NCBI RefSeq assembly: GCF_900231165.1
Contig: NZ_LT960614.1
Span: 4,403,501-4,467,500 of the forward strand
Length of the DNA stretch: 64,000 nt
From: Hartmannibacter diazotrophicus
Lineage (GTDB): Bacteria > Pseudomonadota > Alphaproteobacteria > Rhizobiales > Pleomorphomonadaceae
Direction: 5' to 3'
Positions 1 through 13,234 of this stretch are shown in pieces. Under the pieces are notes generated by a model, which was not told the DNA's origin, ran no database searches, and saw only the letters and a list, made by a program, of their open reading frames with translations. A program made the translations under genes and the position numbers. Position 1 is the stretch's first letter; each line of letters starts with the position of its first letter.

Positions 1-608
1 CGGAACGGGCCGTGCTTGCCGCCAACATGGAAACGGCGCTCAACATCGCCTGGGACGCGGGTTTTCTGCCTTGCGACCGCATTGCCGTCGTCGGCGCGGG
101 TACGGTCGGCCTGCTGACGGCTTGGCTTGCCGCCCAGATCCCCGGAGTGGAGGTCACCGTCGTCGACATCGCGCCGGAGCGCGCCGACATCGCTCACCGG
201 CTCGGCTGCGCCTTCGCCCTGCCGGACGAGGCCCCGCAGGATTGCGATGTCGTCGTCCATGCCTCCGCCACCAGCGAGGGCCTTGCGACCGCTTTGACTG
301 CCTGTGGCTTCGAGGCCCGGCTCGTCGAGGCAAGCTGGTATGGCGAGCGGCAGGTCACCCTGCCCCTCGGCGGTGTCTTTCACAGCCGCCGGATCTCGCT
401 CGTCAGTTCGCAGGTCGGGGCCGTCTCGCCCGCGCGCCGCGCCCGGCGCAGCCACGCCGACCGCATGCGGCAGGCGCTTGGCCTGCTCGCCGCCCCGGCG
501 CTCGACAGCCTGATTTCCGGCGAAACGCCCTTTTCGTCCCTTGGCGAGGACTATGCCCGCATCCTCGCCGATCCGGCGACCCTCTGCCACCGCATCCGCT
601 ATTCCTGA
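1..608 (+). CDS. Zinc-type alcohol dehydrogenase-like (MDR) oxidoreductase, C-terminal part
   Basis: Partial gene: the reading frame is open from the first bases of the window and ends at TGA 606-608, so the N-terminal catalytic domain lies upstream. The visible part starts in the helix before the nucleotide-binding domain. It shows a Rossmann glycine motif (AVVGAGTVGLLTAW, about residues 28-41 of the visible part) followed by an acidic strand end (TVVDIAPER), as in medium-chain dehydrogenases that bind NAD(P). The substrate cannot be read from this part. It runs into a pterin-synthase-like gene 61 bases downstream, then a glycosyltransferase and a methyltransferase, so it probably performs an oxidation or reduction in the same biosynthetic pathway. 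Family assignment is fairly secure; the pathway role is inference. Confidence 0.8.
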   Translation, partial: ERAVLAANMETALNIAWDAGFLPCDRIAVVGAGTVGLLTAWLAAQIPGVEVTVVDIAPERADIAHRLGCAFALPDEAPQDCDVVVHASATSEGLATALTACGFEARLVEASWYGERQVTLPLGGVFHSRRISLVSSQVGAVSPARRARRSHADRMRQALGLLAAPALDSLISGETPFSSLGEDYARILADPATLCHRIRYS

Positions 609-669
609 GACCAGAGCGGCTCGATCGCCGCCGCCTGTCTCCATCTCCCAGAAAGGTCCTTGTCGCACC

Positions 670-1062
670 ATGTTCGCCGTCGAAGTCCGCGACCACATCA
701 TGATCGCCCATTCGCTAAAACGCCCGGTCTTCGGCCCGGCCCAGGGCCTGCACGGCGCGACCTTCGTCGTCGATGCCGCCTTCTTTGCCGAAAGCCTCGA
801 CAACGACGGCCTTGTCGTCGACATCGGCCTTGCCAGCGAGGCGCTTTCGGCGACCCTGAAGCCACTCAACTACGCCAATCTCGACGATATTCCCGAGTTT
901 GCCGGCAAGGTGACAACGACGGAATTTCTCTGCGGCCATGTTTTCGAGAAGCTGCGGGAAGCCGCGAAAAGCGGCGCGCTGGGCGCCAGTACGCTCAAGA
1001 AAATCCGCGTCACCTTGCACGAGTCGCATGTTGCCCGTGCCTGGTTCGAAGGTGACGTTTGA
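670..1062 (+). CDS. 6-pyruvoyl-tetrahydropterin synthase / QueD-like protein (divergent)
   Basis: A 130-residue protein of the T-fold pterin-synthase family (PTPS/QueD), which normally converts dihydroneopterin triphosphate to pyruvoyl- or carboxy-tetrahydropterin with a bound zinc. ATG 670 is chosen because it opens the family's usual N-terminus and is preceded by a GAAAGG-type ribosome site. His14 (IAHSL) and His28 (LHG) match the first two zinc ligands, and Glu118 (LHES) matches the C-terminal pterin-anchoring glutamate. The third zinc histidine of the HGHxY motif is Ala30 here, and no cysteine sits at the usual catalytic position before the motif. The chemistry may therefore differ from both PTPS and QueD. 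The gene overlaps the next one by four bases and shares an operon with a dehydrogenase, a glycosyltransferase and a methyltransferase. Confidence 0.85.
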   Translation: MFAVEVRDHIMIAHSLKRPVFGPAQGLHGATFVVDAAFFAESLDNDGLVVDIGLASEALSATLKPLNYANLDDIPEFAGKVTTTEFLCGHVFEKLREAAKSGALGASTLKKIRVTLHESHVARAWFEGDV

Positions 1063-2096
1063 GCGAGGTCGTCTTCGCCATTCCAGGCGACATCGACACG
1101 CTGTCCGGCGGCTACGGCTATGACCGCAAGCTGATCGAAGGTCTGCGGGCCATCGGCTGGACCGTCACCCATCTTGCCCTGCCGGACGGCTTTCCGCTCC
1201 CCGATGCCTCGACTCGCCGCGCGGCCGCGGAACACCTGAACGCCCTGCCTGACGGCACCTCCATCCTCATCGACGGTCTCGCCTTCAGCGCCATGCCTGA
1301 GGAAATGGCCGAACTCGGCCAGCGCACCCGTCTCACCGCGCTCATTCACCACCCTTTGGGTCTTGAGACGGGTCTCGATGAAGAGACCTCGACGCGGCTT
1401 CTTGCCGACGAACGCGCCGCCCTCCGGCATGCACGCCATGTGATCGTTACCTCGCCCGAAACGGCCCGGACCCTCGCCGCCGATTTCGCCGTGGAGCCGA
1501 ACCGCATCACGGTCGCCGTCCCCGGAACCGAGCCAGGCCCCCGCGCCACCGGCGGCAACCATCCGCCGCATATCGTCACCGTTGCCTCGCTCATTCCGAG
1601 GAAGGGCCACGACATGCTCGTCGCCGCGCTGGCGACGCTCTCCGATCTCAACTGGCGGTCCAGCTTCGTCGGCAGTTCGACGCTCGATCCGGCGTGGGCG
1701 GAGAAGATCAGGGCGATGGTCGCGGCGAGCGGGCTTGAGGGACGGATCGCCATTCTCGACCAGCGCCAGGACGTGCGCGCGCTGATGGCCGACGCCGACA
1801 TCTTCTGTCTGCCGAGCCGCTACGAGGGCTACGGTATGGCCTTTGCCGAGGCGATGTCGCAGGGCCTGCCCATCGTCGGCTGCCGGGCTGGTGCCGTGCC
1901 GGACGTCGTGACTCCCGACGCCGGCATTCTGGTTGAGCCGGAGGATATCCCGGCCCTTGCCGCCGCCTTGCGTACCATGCTGACAGACGAGCCTTTGCGA
2001 CGCCGCTATGCCGAAGGCGCCTTTGCGTCAGGACGGCAGTTGCCCGGCTGGAACACGACCGCCGGCATCGTCGCCGGCGTGCTCCTGACGCGCTAG
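1059..2096 (+). CDS. Family 4 glycosyltransferase
   Basis: A 345-residue GT-B fold glycosyltransferase of the GT4 (RfaB-like) group. The C-terminal half carries the family signature: a strand beginning HIVTVASLIPRKGHD, then PSRYEGYG with the EX7E pair at Glu256 and Glu264, and the nucleotide-sugar loop QGLPIVGCRAGAVPDVV. The N-terminus (FAIPGDIDTLSGGYGYDRK) matches the acceptor-side glycine loop of GT4 enzymes. The start is a TTG at 1059 embedded in the TTGA overlap with the upstream stop, which indicates translational coupling to the pterin-synthase-like gene. The donor is presumably a nucleotide sugar; the acceptor is unknown. Given its neighbours, a pterin-derived or lipid-linked acceptor is a reasonable guess, not something the sequence shows. 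Confidence 0.88.
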   Translation: MSEVVFAIPGDIDTLSGGYGYDRKLIEGLRAIGWTVTHLALPDGFPLPDASTRRAAAEHLNALPDGTSILIDGLAFSAMPEEMAELGQRTRLTALIHHPLGLETGLDEETSTRLLADERAALRHARHVIVTSPETARTLAADFAVEPNRITVAVPGTEPGPRATGGNHPPHIVTVASLIPRKGHDMLVAALATLSDLNWRSSFVGSSTLDPAWAEKIRAMVAASGLEGRIAILDQRQDVRALMADADIFCLPSRYEGYGMAFAEAMSQGLPIVGCRAGAVPDVVTPDAGILVEPEDIPALAAALRTMLTDEPLRRRYAEGAFASGRQLPGWNTTAGIVAGVLLTR

Positions 2097-2201
2097 AGCG
2101 ATGAAAATTCGCAAGCTGCTTGACCGTAAGCCACAATTGGCCCGATGGTGCCGGCAGATGGCGGCGCGCAAGAGCATGGCTCGAACCATGCCAGGGGGCC
2201 C

Positions 2202-2975
2202 ATGAGCAGCTTCTCCACCGACTGGCTCGATCTGCGCGAGCCGGCCGATCACGCCGCCCGCGATCCGGCGCTTTGCCGGAAAGCGATCGATTGGATCAAC
2301 GCATCGCCCGGCGCCATCGTCGTTGATCTTGGCGGCGGAACCGGCTCCACGCTTCGCGCGATGCCGGATCTTGGCCGGTCGGTGAACTGGCGGCTCGTCG
2401 ATCACGATTCCGAATTGCTGGCCGCCGCCACGGGCCGTCATCCGAAGATCGAGACCTTCGAACTCGATCTCCGCGCCGTTGATCGTCTGCCGATGAACGG
2501 GGCCCGCCTCGTCACCGCCTCGGCGCTCGTCGATCTGGTCTCGGCGGATTGGCTGGACGCCATGTCGAACGCGGTCGCAAAGGCGCGGACCGGCCTTTAC
2601 GCCTCCCTCTCCTACGACGGATACATGGCCTTTTCCCCGTATCATGCGCACGATCTGACGATCACGAGCGCCTTCAATCAGCACCAGCGCAGCGACAAGG
2701 GGTTTGGGCCGGCCCTCGGCCCGGATGCGACCCTCTTCCTGCGCACCTGCCTGGAACTGAAGGGATACAAGGTCGAAACCGCCCGCAGCGACTGGCGGCT
2801 CGACGGACGCCTCGCCGACCTCTGCGAGGAACTGGTGAAGGGCATTGCCGGAGCCGCTGTCGAAGCGGGGTTCGAAGAACGGGAAGCCGTGAACTGGCTC
2901 GACTTCAGGATGACCGCGATCCCCACCGGCGAAATCGTGATCGGCCACCTCGATCTGTTGGGCCTGCCCTCCTGA
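2202..2975 (+). CDS. Class I SAM-dependent methyltransferase
   Basis: A 257-residue protein with a Rossmann-type SAM-binding site: motif I VVDLGGGTGSTL at residues 41-52, followed by a strand ending in an acidic residue (WRLVDHD). ATG 2202 is preferred over an in-frame GTG at 2145 because CAGGGGG stands a few bases upstream and the extra 19 residues look like non-coding translation. The rest (for example LSYDGYMAFSPYHAHD and SAFNQHQRSDKGFGP) has no motif tying it to a known substrate. It is the last gene of the forward operon and converges, with an 11-base gap, on the membrane transferase at 2987. It probably methylates a product of the upstream enzymes; that is inference from position. Confidence 0.85.
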   Translation: MSSFSTDWLDLREPADHAARDPALCRKAIDWINASPGAIVVDLGGGTGSTLRAMPDLGRSVNWRLVDHDSELLAAATGRHPKIETFELDLRAVDRLPMNGARLVTASALVDLVSADWLDAMSNAVAKARTGLYASLSYDGYMAFSPYHAHDLTITSAFNQHQRSDKGFGPALGPDATLFLRTCLELKGYKVETARSDWRLDGRLADLCEELVKGIAGAAVEAGFEEREAVNWLDFRMTAIPTGEIVIGHLDLLGLPS

Positions 2976-2986
2976 CGGGGACCGGT

Positions 2987-4621
2987 TCAATCCAGCGGCG
3001 TTGAAAAGGCCGCCGCGAAACGCGCCCGGAAATCCTGCATCAGCCAGACGGGCGTCTCCGCGTCCGGCACCATCCCCCTGGTGAAGTGCCAGCCGTCGAT
3101 CGCGTCCAGCACCGCCGGATCGCGCGCCAGAATGTGGATCGGCACGTCGAGCCCGGCCCCTTCCCCCGTCACCAGCGGCGCCGGCTGGTGATCGCCGAGG
3201 AAGATCATCACGGTCCGGTCGGTGCCGTAAGTCTCCAGATAGGAGGAGAGCACGTCCAGCGAATAGGCGATGGAGATCGAGAACTGCTCGCGCACCCGGC
3301 TCGGGTCGTGCCAGACGTCCTTCCAGACCACCTCCGGCGGGTCGCCCGAATCCGACCACGTGTTGAAGACCGTTCCGTCGCCGACATCCTTCCAGTCGAT
3401 CAGCGGCGGAATCGGCGTCCACGGCGCATGCGACGAGATGAGCGCCATTTCCACCATCACCGGCTTGTCGCGCGGCTTGTCGAGCTCGAACTTGCGCACC
3501 GCGTCGAGCACATACTGGTCCGGCATCGTCACCCAGTTGAAGGGCCGGCCCTTGTAGCCCAGCGTATGGGCGTCGTAGACCCGGTCGTAGCCGAAGAAAT
3601 CGCCTTCCGGCCAGGCCATCGAGATCGCCGGCATCGCGGCAACCGTGCGCCATCCCGCCTTGTGGAAGTCGCGGTTGATCGTCCGGCGGTCGGAGGCCAC
3701 CAGCGCATCGTAACGGCGCTGGTTGTCGACCTTGAGGCCGGAGAGCAGCGAGCCATGCGCAAGCCAGCTCTGCCCGCCAAGGGTCGTGGAGGTCAGGAAC
3801 CCGGTGCGGGCGGAAAAGCCGCTTCGCCCGATCCGGTCCTCGAAACGCTTCAGGGCCGCCGCCGTCCGCGTCGCGCAGCAGTCGCCGTCGATGGCGCTCT
3901 TGCCGTAGGATTCGACGAAGATCAGCAGGACGTCCTTGCCCTTGAGGCGATCGAACAGTGCCGCATCAGGAATCGCGGCGACGGGATCGACAGCCGCTTC
4001 CGCCTTGAAACGACGCAGGTCACCGAAGCTTTCGACCGCGACCTCCACATGGTCGGCAAGGCTGGCGGTGGCAAAATCGGTCACGGCCCTGTTGAGGGCG
4101 CTGCCGGCTGCAACGCCGTTCAGCCCGACGAGGGCGAGCACGCTGAAGGTGAGACCGGCGCCGGCCGAGATCTTCGGCAGAGCGCGCACGAGATCGATGG
4201 CCCGGCCAAGCGCCCAGTAGGTGACGAGAAGGATCAGCAGAACGAGCAGAAGCGATCCCGCCGCCGCCGCAAAAGCCCCGACAGTTCCGACAGCGCCGGA
4301 GAGAAGCCGCCAGACGGCGTCGAGGAGATGCAGGTCAAGCACCGGATTGAAGGCCCGCCCAAGCGCTTCATAGGAGCCGATGTCGGCCAGCCGGAAGACG
4401 AGCGACGCGGCAACAAGAACAGCGGCAATGAGACGAAAGCCGGTCAGCATCCCGGCTGGCAGGAGTACCCCGGCAAGCAGGATCAGCGGCAGTTCCACCG
4501 GCAGAAGCGCGAAGCTTGCCCATGTCAGATGCGACAGTGAGGCCGGCATCAGCAGCATCAGATAGAGAAGAATGCAGGCTGCCAGACCGCGTCGCCACGG
4601 GATACGTTCATCCTGCCACAT
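2987..4621 (-). CDS. LtaS-like / sulfatase-superfamily membrane transferase
   Basis: A 544-residue protein of the alkaline-phosphatase fold, related to lipoteichoic-acid synthase and phosphoethanolamine transferases. The N-terminal 190 residues contain about four to five hydrophobic membrane segments. A periplasmic catalytic domain follows: KDVLLIFVESYG (metal-binding Glu near residue 237), a serine/threonine-rich stretch TLGGQSWLAHG that would hold the nucleophile, and FLGDHQPAP near residue 476 (Asp-His metal ligands). The start at 4621 is supported by GAAGGGA six bases upstream; it overlaps the FkbM gene by 14 bases. Relatives transfer phosphoglycerol or phosphoethanolamine from phospholipids to glycans or lipids. 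Here it lies in one operon with a CDP-alcohol phosphatidyltransferase that could make its donor. The exact substrate is unknown. Confidence 0.85.
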   Translation of the reverse strand: MWQDERIPWRRGLAACILLYLMLLMPASLSHLTWASFALLPVELPLILLAGVLLPAGMLTGFRLIAAVLVAASLVFRLADIGSYEALGRAFNPVLDLHLLDAVWRLLSGAVGTVGAFAAAAGSLLLVLLILLVTYWALGRAIDLVRALPKISAGAGLTFSVLALVGLNGVAAGSALNRAVTDFATASLADHVEVAVESFGDLRRFKAEAAVDPVAAIPDAALFDRLKGKDVLLIFVESYGKSAIDGDCCATRTAAALKRFEDRIGRSGFSARTGFLTSTTLGGQSWLAHGSLLSGLKVDNQRRYDALVASDRRTINRDFHKAGWRTVAAMPAISMAWPEGDFFGYDRVYDAHTLGYKGRPFNWVTMPDQYVLDAVRKFELDKPRDKPVMVEMALISSHAPWTPIPPLIDWKDVGDGTVFNTWSDSGDPPEVVWKDVWHDPSRVREQFSISIAYSLDVLSSYLETYGTDRTVMIFLGDHQPAPLVTGEGAGLDVPIHILARDPAVLDAIDGWHFTRGMVPDAETPVWLMQDFRARFAAAFSTPLD

Positions 4622-5381
4622 GGCCGGTCCCTTCATGAGCCGCGGTTCGTCGCGCATAGAGATCGCCGCTCCGGCCGGCCGATAACAGGTCATCGAGGAA
4701 GGCAGGCGCATCGCCCGCCCCCACCCAGTCCCCGCGCACGAAGCGATGGCTCTCGCCTGCGACGGCATTGAATTCATACTGGCCGAGACGATCCAGTTCC
4801 CGGAGGCAGTCGCGGGCAACCTGCGGCGCCGCGGAAAGATACTCCACCGCAAGCAGCGGGATGGGCTGGCTCAGGCCTTTCAGGATCTCCGCCTCCATGC
4901 CTTCCACATCGATCTTGCAGAATTCCGGAAGGCCATGGTCGGCGATGAGAGCATCGAGCGTCGTCACGCGCACGCTCTCGCACCTGTCCCATGTCACCCC
5001 GGCAAAACCGTCCGACACCGCGACCTTTTCCCGCCACGCCTCCGACAGCGTCGAGACGGTGGGATGCCGGCTGGAGACGGCAAGCTCCGCCGTCCCGGAC
5101 TCAGCCCCCACCGCGAGTTTGAGCACCGTAGCGCGAGCCTCCGGCAGGTGGCGCTTGAGATAGTCGTGGAAGAGCGCCTGCGGTTCGACGGCGACCACCC
5201 GAAATCCCTGCTCGATGAGCAATTGGCTGCGGTTGCCGACATGCGCGCCGATGTCGAAGGCAAGGTCGCCGGTCCCAAGCAGGTCTCGATAGAAGCGCCT
5301 GAGAGCCCGTCGCCGCCATGGCTGCCCCCGATAGATCGCCAGCGAGCGCACAAGGCCCGCCCTGGCGGCAAGACCTGTCAT
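4608..5381 (-). CDS. FkbM family methyltransferase
   Basis: A 257-residue SAM-dependent methyltransferase of the FkbM type. The SAM site is FDIGAHVGN (residues 42-50), with the adenosine-binding strand VVAVEPQ and the FkbM hallmark FCKIDVEGMEAEIL further on. The ATG at 5381 shares an ATGA overlap with the end of the upstream phosphatidyltransferase gene, which fixes the start and shows translational coupling. FkbM enzymes usually O-methylate sugars or polyketides and are common in glycan clusters. Here it is the middle gene of a three-gene reverse operon with a CDP-alcohol phosphatidyltransferase and an LtaS-like transferase, so methylation of a glycan or polyol head group is the likely job (inference). 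Confidence 0.87.
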   Translation of the reverse strand: MTGLAARAGLVRSLAIYRGQPWRRRALRRFYRDLLGTGDLAFDIGAHVGNRSQLLIEQGFRVVAVEPQALFHDYLKRHLPEARATVLKLAVGAESGTAELAVSSRHPTVSTLSEAWREKVAVSDGFAGVTWDRCESVRVTTLDALIADHGLPEFCKIDVEGMEAEILKGLSQPIPLLAVEYLSAAPQVARDCLRELDRLGQYEFNAVAGESHRFVRGDWVGAGDAPAFLDDLLSAGRSGDLYARRTAAHEGTGHVAG

Positions 5382-6163
5382 GCCGCTGCCGTCCGCCGTC
5401 CGGCAAGATCGAGGATGTCCACCGCGAAGGACCAGATCAGGGACCCGAGCGAGATGGCCACGACAACCGCGCCGGCAAAAGGTGTCACTGGCGGCAACAG
5501 CGCGACAAGCAGGGCCACATATTGCAGGACGCAGACCGCCTGCCGTCTCCTGGAGGGCGGCAGGGGCTGCATCAGCCAGGGCATCCACCATCCGGCAAGC
5601 ACGAAGAGATAGCGCATCAGTCCGATCGCCAGCACCCAGGGGCCGAGTTTGCCGATCCCGACGAGAAGCAGGCAGAGGCAGAGGATGGTGTAGGCATCGA
5701 CCTCCATGTCGAAGCGGGCGCCGAAGACGGAGGAAATCCCGCGCGATCGGGCAAGCCGCCCATCAACCCCGTCGAAGAGCAGCGCGACCGCGACCGCGAC
5801 AACCAGCGCCACAAGCGGATCGCCGGTCAGCATCGGCGCCGGCGCTTCGATGCCATGCCCCGGAGCATGCATCATGGCGGCGAGCACGCCGGTCAGAAGT
5901 GCCGCGACGGCGGCACGCAGATTGGTGACCGCATTCGCAAGTCCGAAGGTCAGGAACGGATGATGCTGGGTGACGGTCGCAAGAACGACGGCCGAAAGGA
6001 GGAGATAGCTCGCCATCGCGCCCCAGACCACCATGGCGCCGAGGCCGCTACAGGCGCTGAAGGCAACCGCAACGGCCGCAAGCGCGCCCCCTGTCATCAG
6101 CAACGAAAGGCCCGTGCTTGTCAGGATCGGCGCAAACCGCCGGGTCGAGGCTGGATCCTTCAT
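5378..6163 (-). CDS. CDP-alcohol phosphatidyltransferase family protein
   Basis: An integral membrane enzyme of about 261 residues with six or more hydrophobic segments. It carries the complete family motif D-x2-DG-x2-AR-x8-G-x3-D-x3-D at about residues 131-156 (DGVDGRLAR ... GARFDMEVD); all four catalytic aspartates are present. Such enzymes move a phosphatidyl or phospho-alcohol group from a CDP-activated donor to an alcohol. The start is uncertain: ATG 6163 has GGAG only three bases upstream, and a GTG at 6172 without a clear ribosome site is the alternative. It opens the reverse operon and overlaps the FkbM gene by four bases. It may be a lipid-synthesis enzyme for an unusual head group rather than PgsA or PssA. 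Confidence 0.87.
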   Translation of the reverse strand: MKDPASTRRFAPILTSTGLSLLMTGGALAAVAVAFSACSGLGAMVVWGAMASYLLLSAVVLATVTQHHPFLTFGLANAVTNLRAAVAALLTGVLAAMMHAPGHGIEAPAPMLTGDPLVALVVAVAVALLFDGVDGRLARSRGISSVFGARFDMEVDAYTILCLCLLLVGIGKLGPWVLAIGLMRYLFVLAGWWMPWLMQPLPPSRRRQAVCVLQYVALLVALLPPVTPFAGAVVVAISLGSLIWSFAVDILDLAGRRTAAA

Positions 6164-6172
6164 TGACTCCAC

Positions 6173-7056
6173 ATCGTCATATCGTCACGGAAACGGCCGT
6201 GCACGGGCCCAGCAAAGATTGTCTCTCACAGACGGTTAGACAAGAGCCGGCAAAGATCCAGTTAGGGCATGAGGCCATCGGTTCAAATGCGGTGAGAGTG
6301 GCCGCGTTTCACGACAGGACTAATTGATTTCACGCAAGATGAGGCAATGAATGAGCACGGTCTCTGGAAGAGGGCCTGTTTCCTGGAGATTAGCACCCTG
6401 CAATACGGAAAAACGCCGTCTTTCCCCGAGCGTCCGCCACTTGCTCTTTGCACAAAAGTCTGGCATTAAAGCGCCGAATGATAGGACAGTATTGCTGTCC
6501 AATTATTCGCGTCGTCCCGTTCCTCGGCATTCTGTGATCTCTGGAACGGTTCTCCACATCGGGCACGCCGGCCGGGCAAGGAGATGGTTCAGTCCAATCC
6601 TTGCGACCGTATGCCACGCGCTGCGATCATGCTAAGAGGCCTTGTTGACGCGGACCCGGTTCCGGCAACAGAATTCCACGCATGCACGTGAGGTTGACGC
6701 GTTTGACTCGACCGCTTCGGCATGACCCGTGCTTGGGTGAGACACGAAGAGGCGACGAAAAGCAGGGCGAACACGCTCGAAAGCCTTGCACCGCATGAGT
6801 GCACTGGCTTTTGAGGCGGCGCGCGGTGCCGGACGGCGGACCGACGCGCTGCAATGGAAATGTGCAAAAGGGCCATTCCGCGACTAGCCAAGCGGCAACG
6901 CCTGGCTGGAGCCGGGAAAACGGCCCGGGAGACGAGGAACGTCCGCAGACGGACGGACCGTGCTTCGCTTGCGGAACGGCTCGCGCCAATCCGATAAACG
7001 AAAACAACAATCCGGCTTCGGGCGACCGTTGTCGGGGCGACAAGACGAGGTCAGCG
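6173..7056. other. Long intergenic region upstream of gltB
   Basis: This 884-base stretch between divergent operons has lower GC in its first half (about 6230-6560). It must hold the promoters of the CDP-alcohol phosphatidyltransferase operon and of gltB. Short open frames occur in several registers, but none has a credible ribosome site plus a recognisable product. An imperfect hairpin lies at about 6780-6811 (AAAGCC-TTGCAC paired with GTGCA-CT-GGCTTT), about 245 bases before the chosen gltB start. It could belong to the gltB leader, but I do not recognise a known riboswitch. Confidence 0.5.
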
Positions 7057-11766
<4,710 letters not shown>

Positions 11767-11778
11767 GGAAGAGACAGA

Positions 11779-13212
11779 ATGGGTAAGGTAACAGGCTTCC
11801 TCGAGATCGACCGGCAGGAACAGAAGTACCAGCCGGCATCCGACCGCATCCGCCACTACCGCGAGTTCACCATTCCGCTGTCGTCGGAAGAGGTGCAGCG
11901 GCAGGCCGCGCGCTGCATGGACTGCGGCATTCCCTATTGCCACGGTCCGACCGGCTGTCCGATCCACAACCAGATCCCCGACTGGAACGACCTCGTCTTC
12001 TCGGGCGACTGGGAAGAGGCCGCGCGCAACCTGCATTCGACCAACAATTTCCCCGAGTTCACCGGCCGCATCTGCCCCGCGCCCTGCGAGGAGGCCTGCA
12101 CGCTGAACCTCGAGGACGTGCCGGTCACCATCAAGACGGTGGAGCAGGCGATCGCCGACAAGGCGTGGGACAACGGCTGGATCACGCCGCAGATCGCGCC
12201 GGAAAAGACCGGCAAGAAGGTCGCCGTCATCGGCTCCGGCCCGGCGGGTATGGCAGCGGCACAGCAGCTTGCCCGCGCGGGCCACGACGTTCACCTCTAT
12301 GAGCGTGAGCCGAAGGCCGGCGGTCTGATGCGCTACGGCATTCCCGACTTCAAGATGGAGAAGCACTTCATCGACCGCCGCGTGAACCAGATGACGGCAG
12401 AGGGCGTAACCTTCCACTACAACGCCGATATCGGCGTGACGATGCCGCTCTCCGATCTCATCGACAACCACGACGCCGTGCTGATCTGCGCCGGCGCCGA
12501 GACGCCGCGCGATCCGGGCATGAGCGGCACCGAGCTTGCCGGCTGCCACTACGCCATGCCCTTCCTCGTGCAGCAGAACCGCCGCGTCGGCGGCGAGGAC
12601 GTCTCCGGCGAGGAACCGATCCTGGCCACCGCCAAGCATGTGGTCGTGATCGGCGGCGGCGACACCGCCTCGGACTGCGTCGGCACGTCCTTCCGCCAGG
12701 GCGCGATCCGCGTCACGCAGATGGATATCCGCCCGATGCCGCCGCAGAAGGAAGACAAGCTCTCGGTCTGGCCCTACTGGCCGACCAAGTTCCGCACCTC
12801 CTCGTCGCAGGCGGAGGGCGCGGAGCGCGAGTTCCAGGCGGCAACGCTCGGCGTCGTCGGCAACAACAAGGGCAAGGCGACGGGCGTCAAGTGCATCCGC
12901 GTCGACGATAAGCGCAAGCCGATTGAGGGCACGGAATTCGTCATCCCGGCCGATCTCGTGCTGATGGCGATCGGCTTCTCCGGCCCGCGCGAAGGCACCT
13001 ACCTCGCCGAGGTCGGCCCGCTGCTGAACCGCGACAAGCGCGGCAACATTGCCGCCAACACCGAGGACTACAAGACCTCCATCGACAAGGTCTTCGCCGC
13101 CGGCGACGTCCGCCGCGGCCAGTCGCTGGTGGTCTGGGCGATCCGCGAGGGCCGTCAGGCCGCGCAGGCGATAGACACCTATCTGATGGGCGCGTCCAAC
13201 CTTCCGCGTTGA
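11779..13212 (+). CDS. gltD: Glutamate synthase [NADPH] small (beta) chain
   Basis: This 477-residue subunit transfers electrons from NADPH through FAD to GltB. N-terminal cysteines typical of the two 4Fe-4S clusters are visible (CMDCGIPYC near residue 45, then CPAPCEEAC near residue 99). The FAD-binding motif is VAVIGSGPAGMAAA and the NADPH-binding motif HVVVIGGGDTASDC. A C-terminal FAD contact is FAAGDVRRGQSLV. The length fits the family. The ribosome site GAGGAAGAG is well placed before ATG 11779. The gene lies 12 bases after gltB and is followed by a strong terminator, so the two form one transcript. Confidence 0.98.
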   Translation: MGKVTGFLEIDRQEQKYQPASDRIRHYREFTIPLSSEEVQRQAARCMDCGIPYCHGPTGCPIHNQIPDWNDLVFSGDWEEAARNLHSTNNFPEFTGRICPAPCEEACTLNLEDVPVTIKTVEQAIADKAWDNGWITPQIAPEKTGKKVAVIGSGPAGMAAAQQLARAGHDVHLYEREPKAGGLMRYGIPDFKMEKHFIDRRVNQMTAEGVTFHYNADIGVTMPLSDLIDNHDAVLICAGAETPRDPGMSGTELAGCHYAMPFLVQQNRRVGGEDVSGEEPILATAKHVVVIGGGDTASDCVGTSFRQGAIRVTQMDIRPMPPQKEDKLSVWPYWPTKFRTSSSQAEGAEREFQAATLGVVGNNKGKATGVKCIRVDDKRKPIEGTEFVIPADLVLMAIGFSGPREGTYLAEVGPLLNRDKRGNIAANTEDYKTSIDKVFAAGDVRRGQSLVVWAIREGRQAAQAIDTYLMGASNLPR

Positions 13213-13234
13213 GCCGGCAGGACACAGACAAAAG

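Noticed and set aside
6270-6310. GGTTCAAATGC resembling a tRNA T-arm
   Set aside because: No acceptor stem, anticodon arm or CCA end could be fitted around it.
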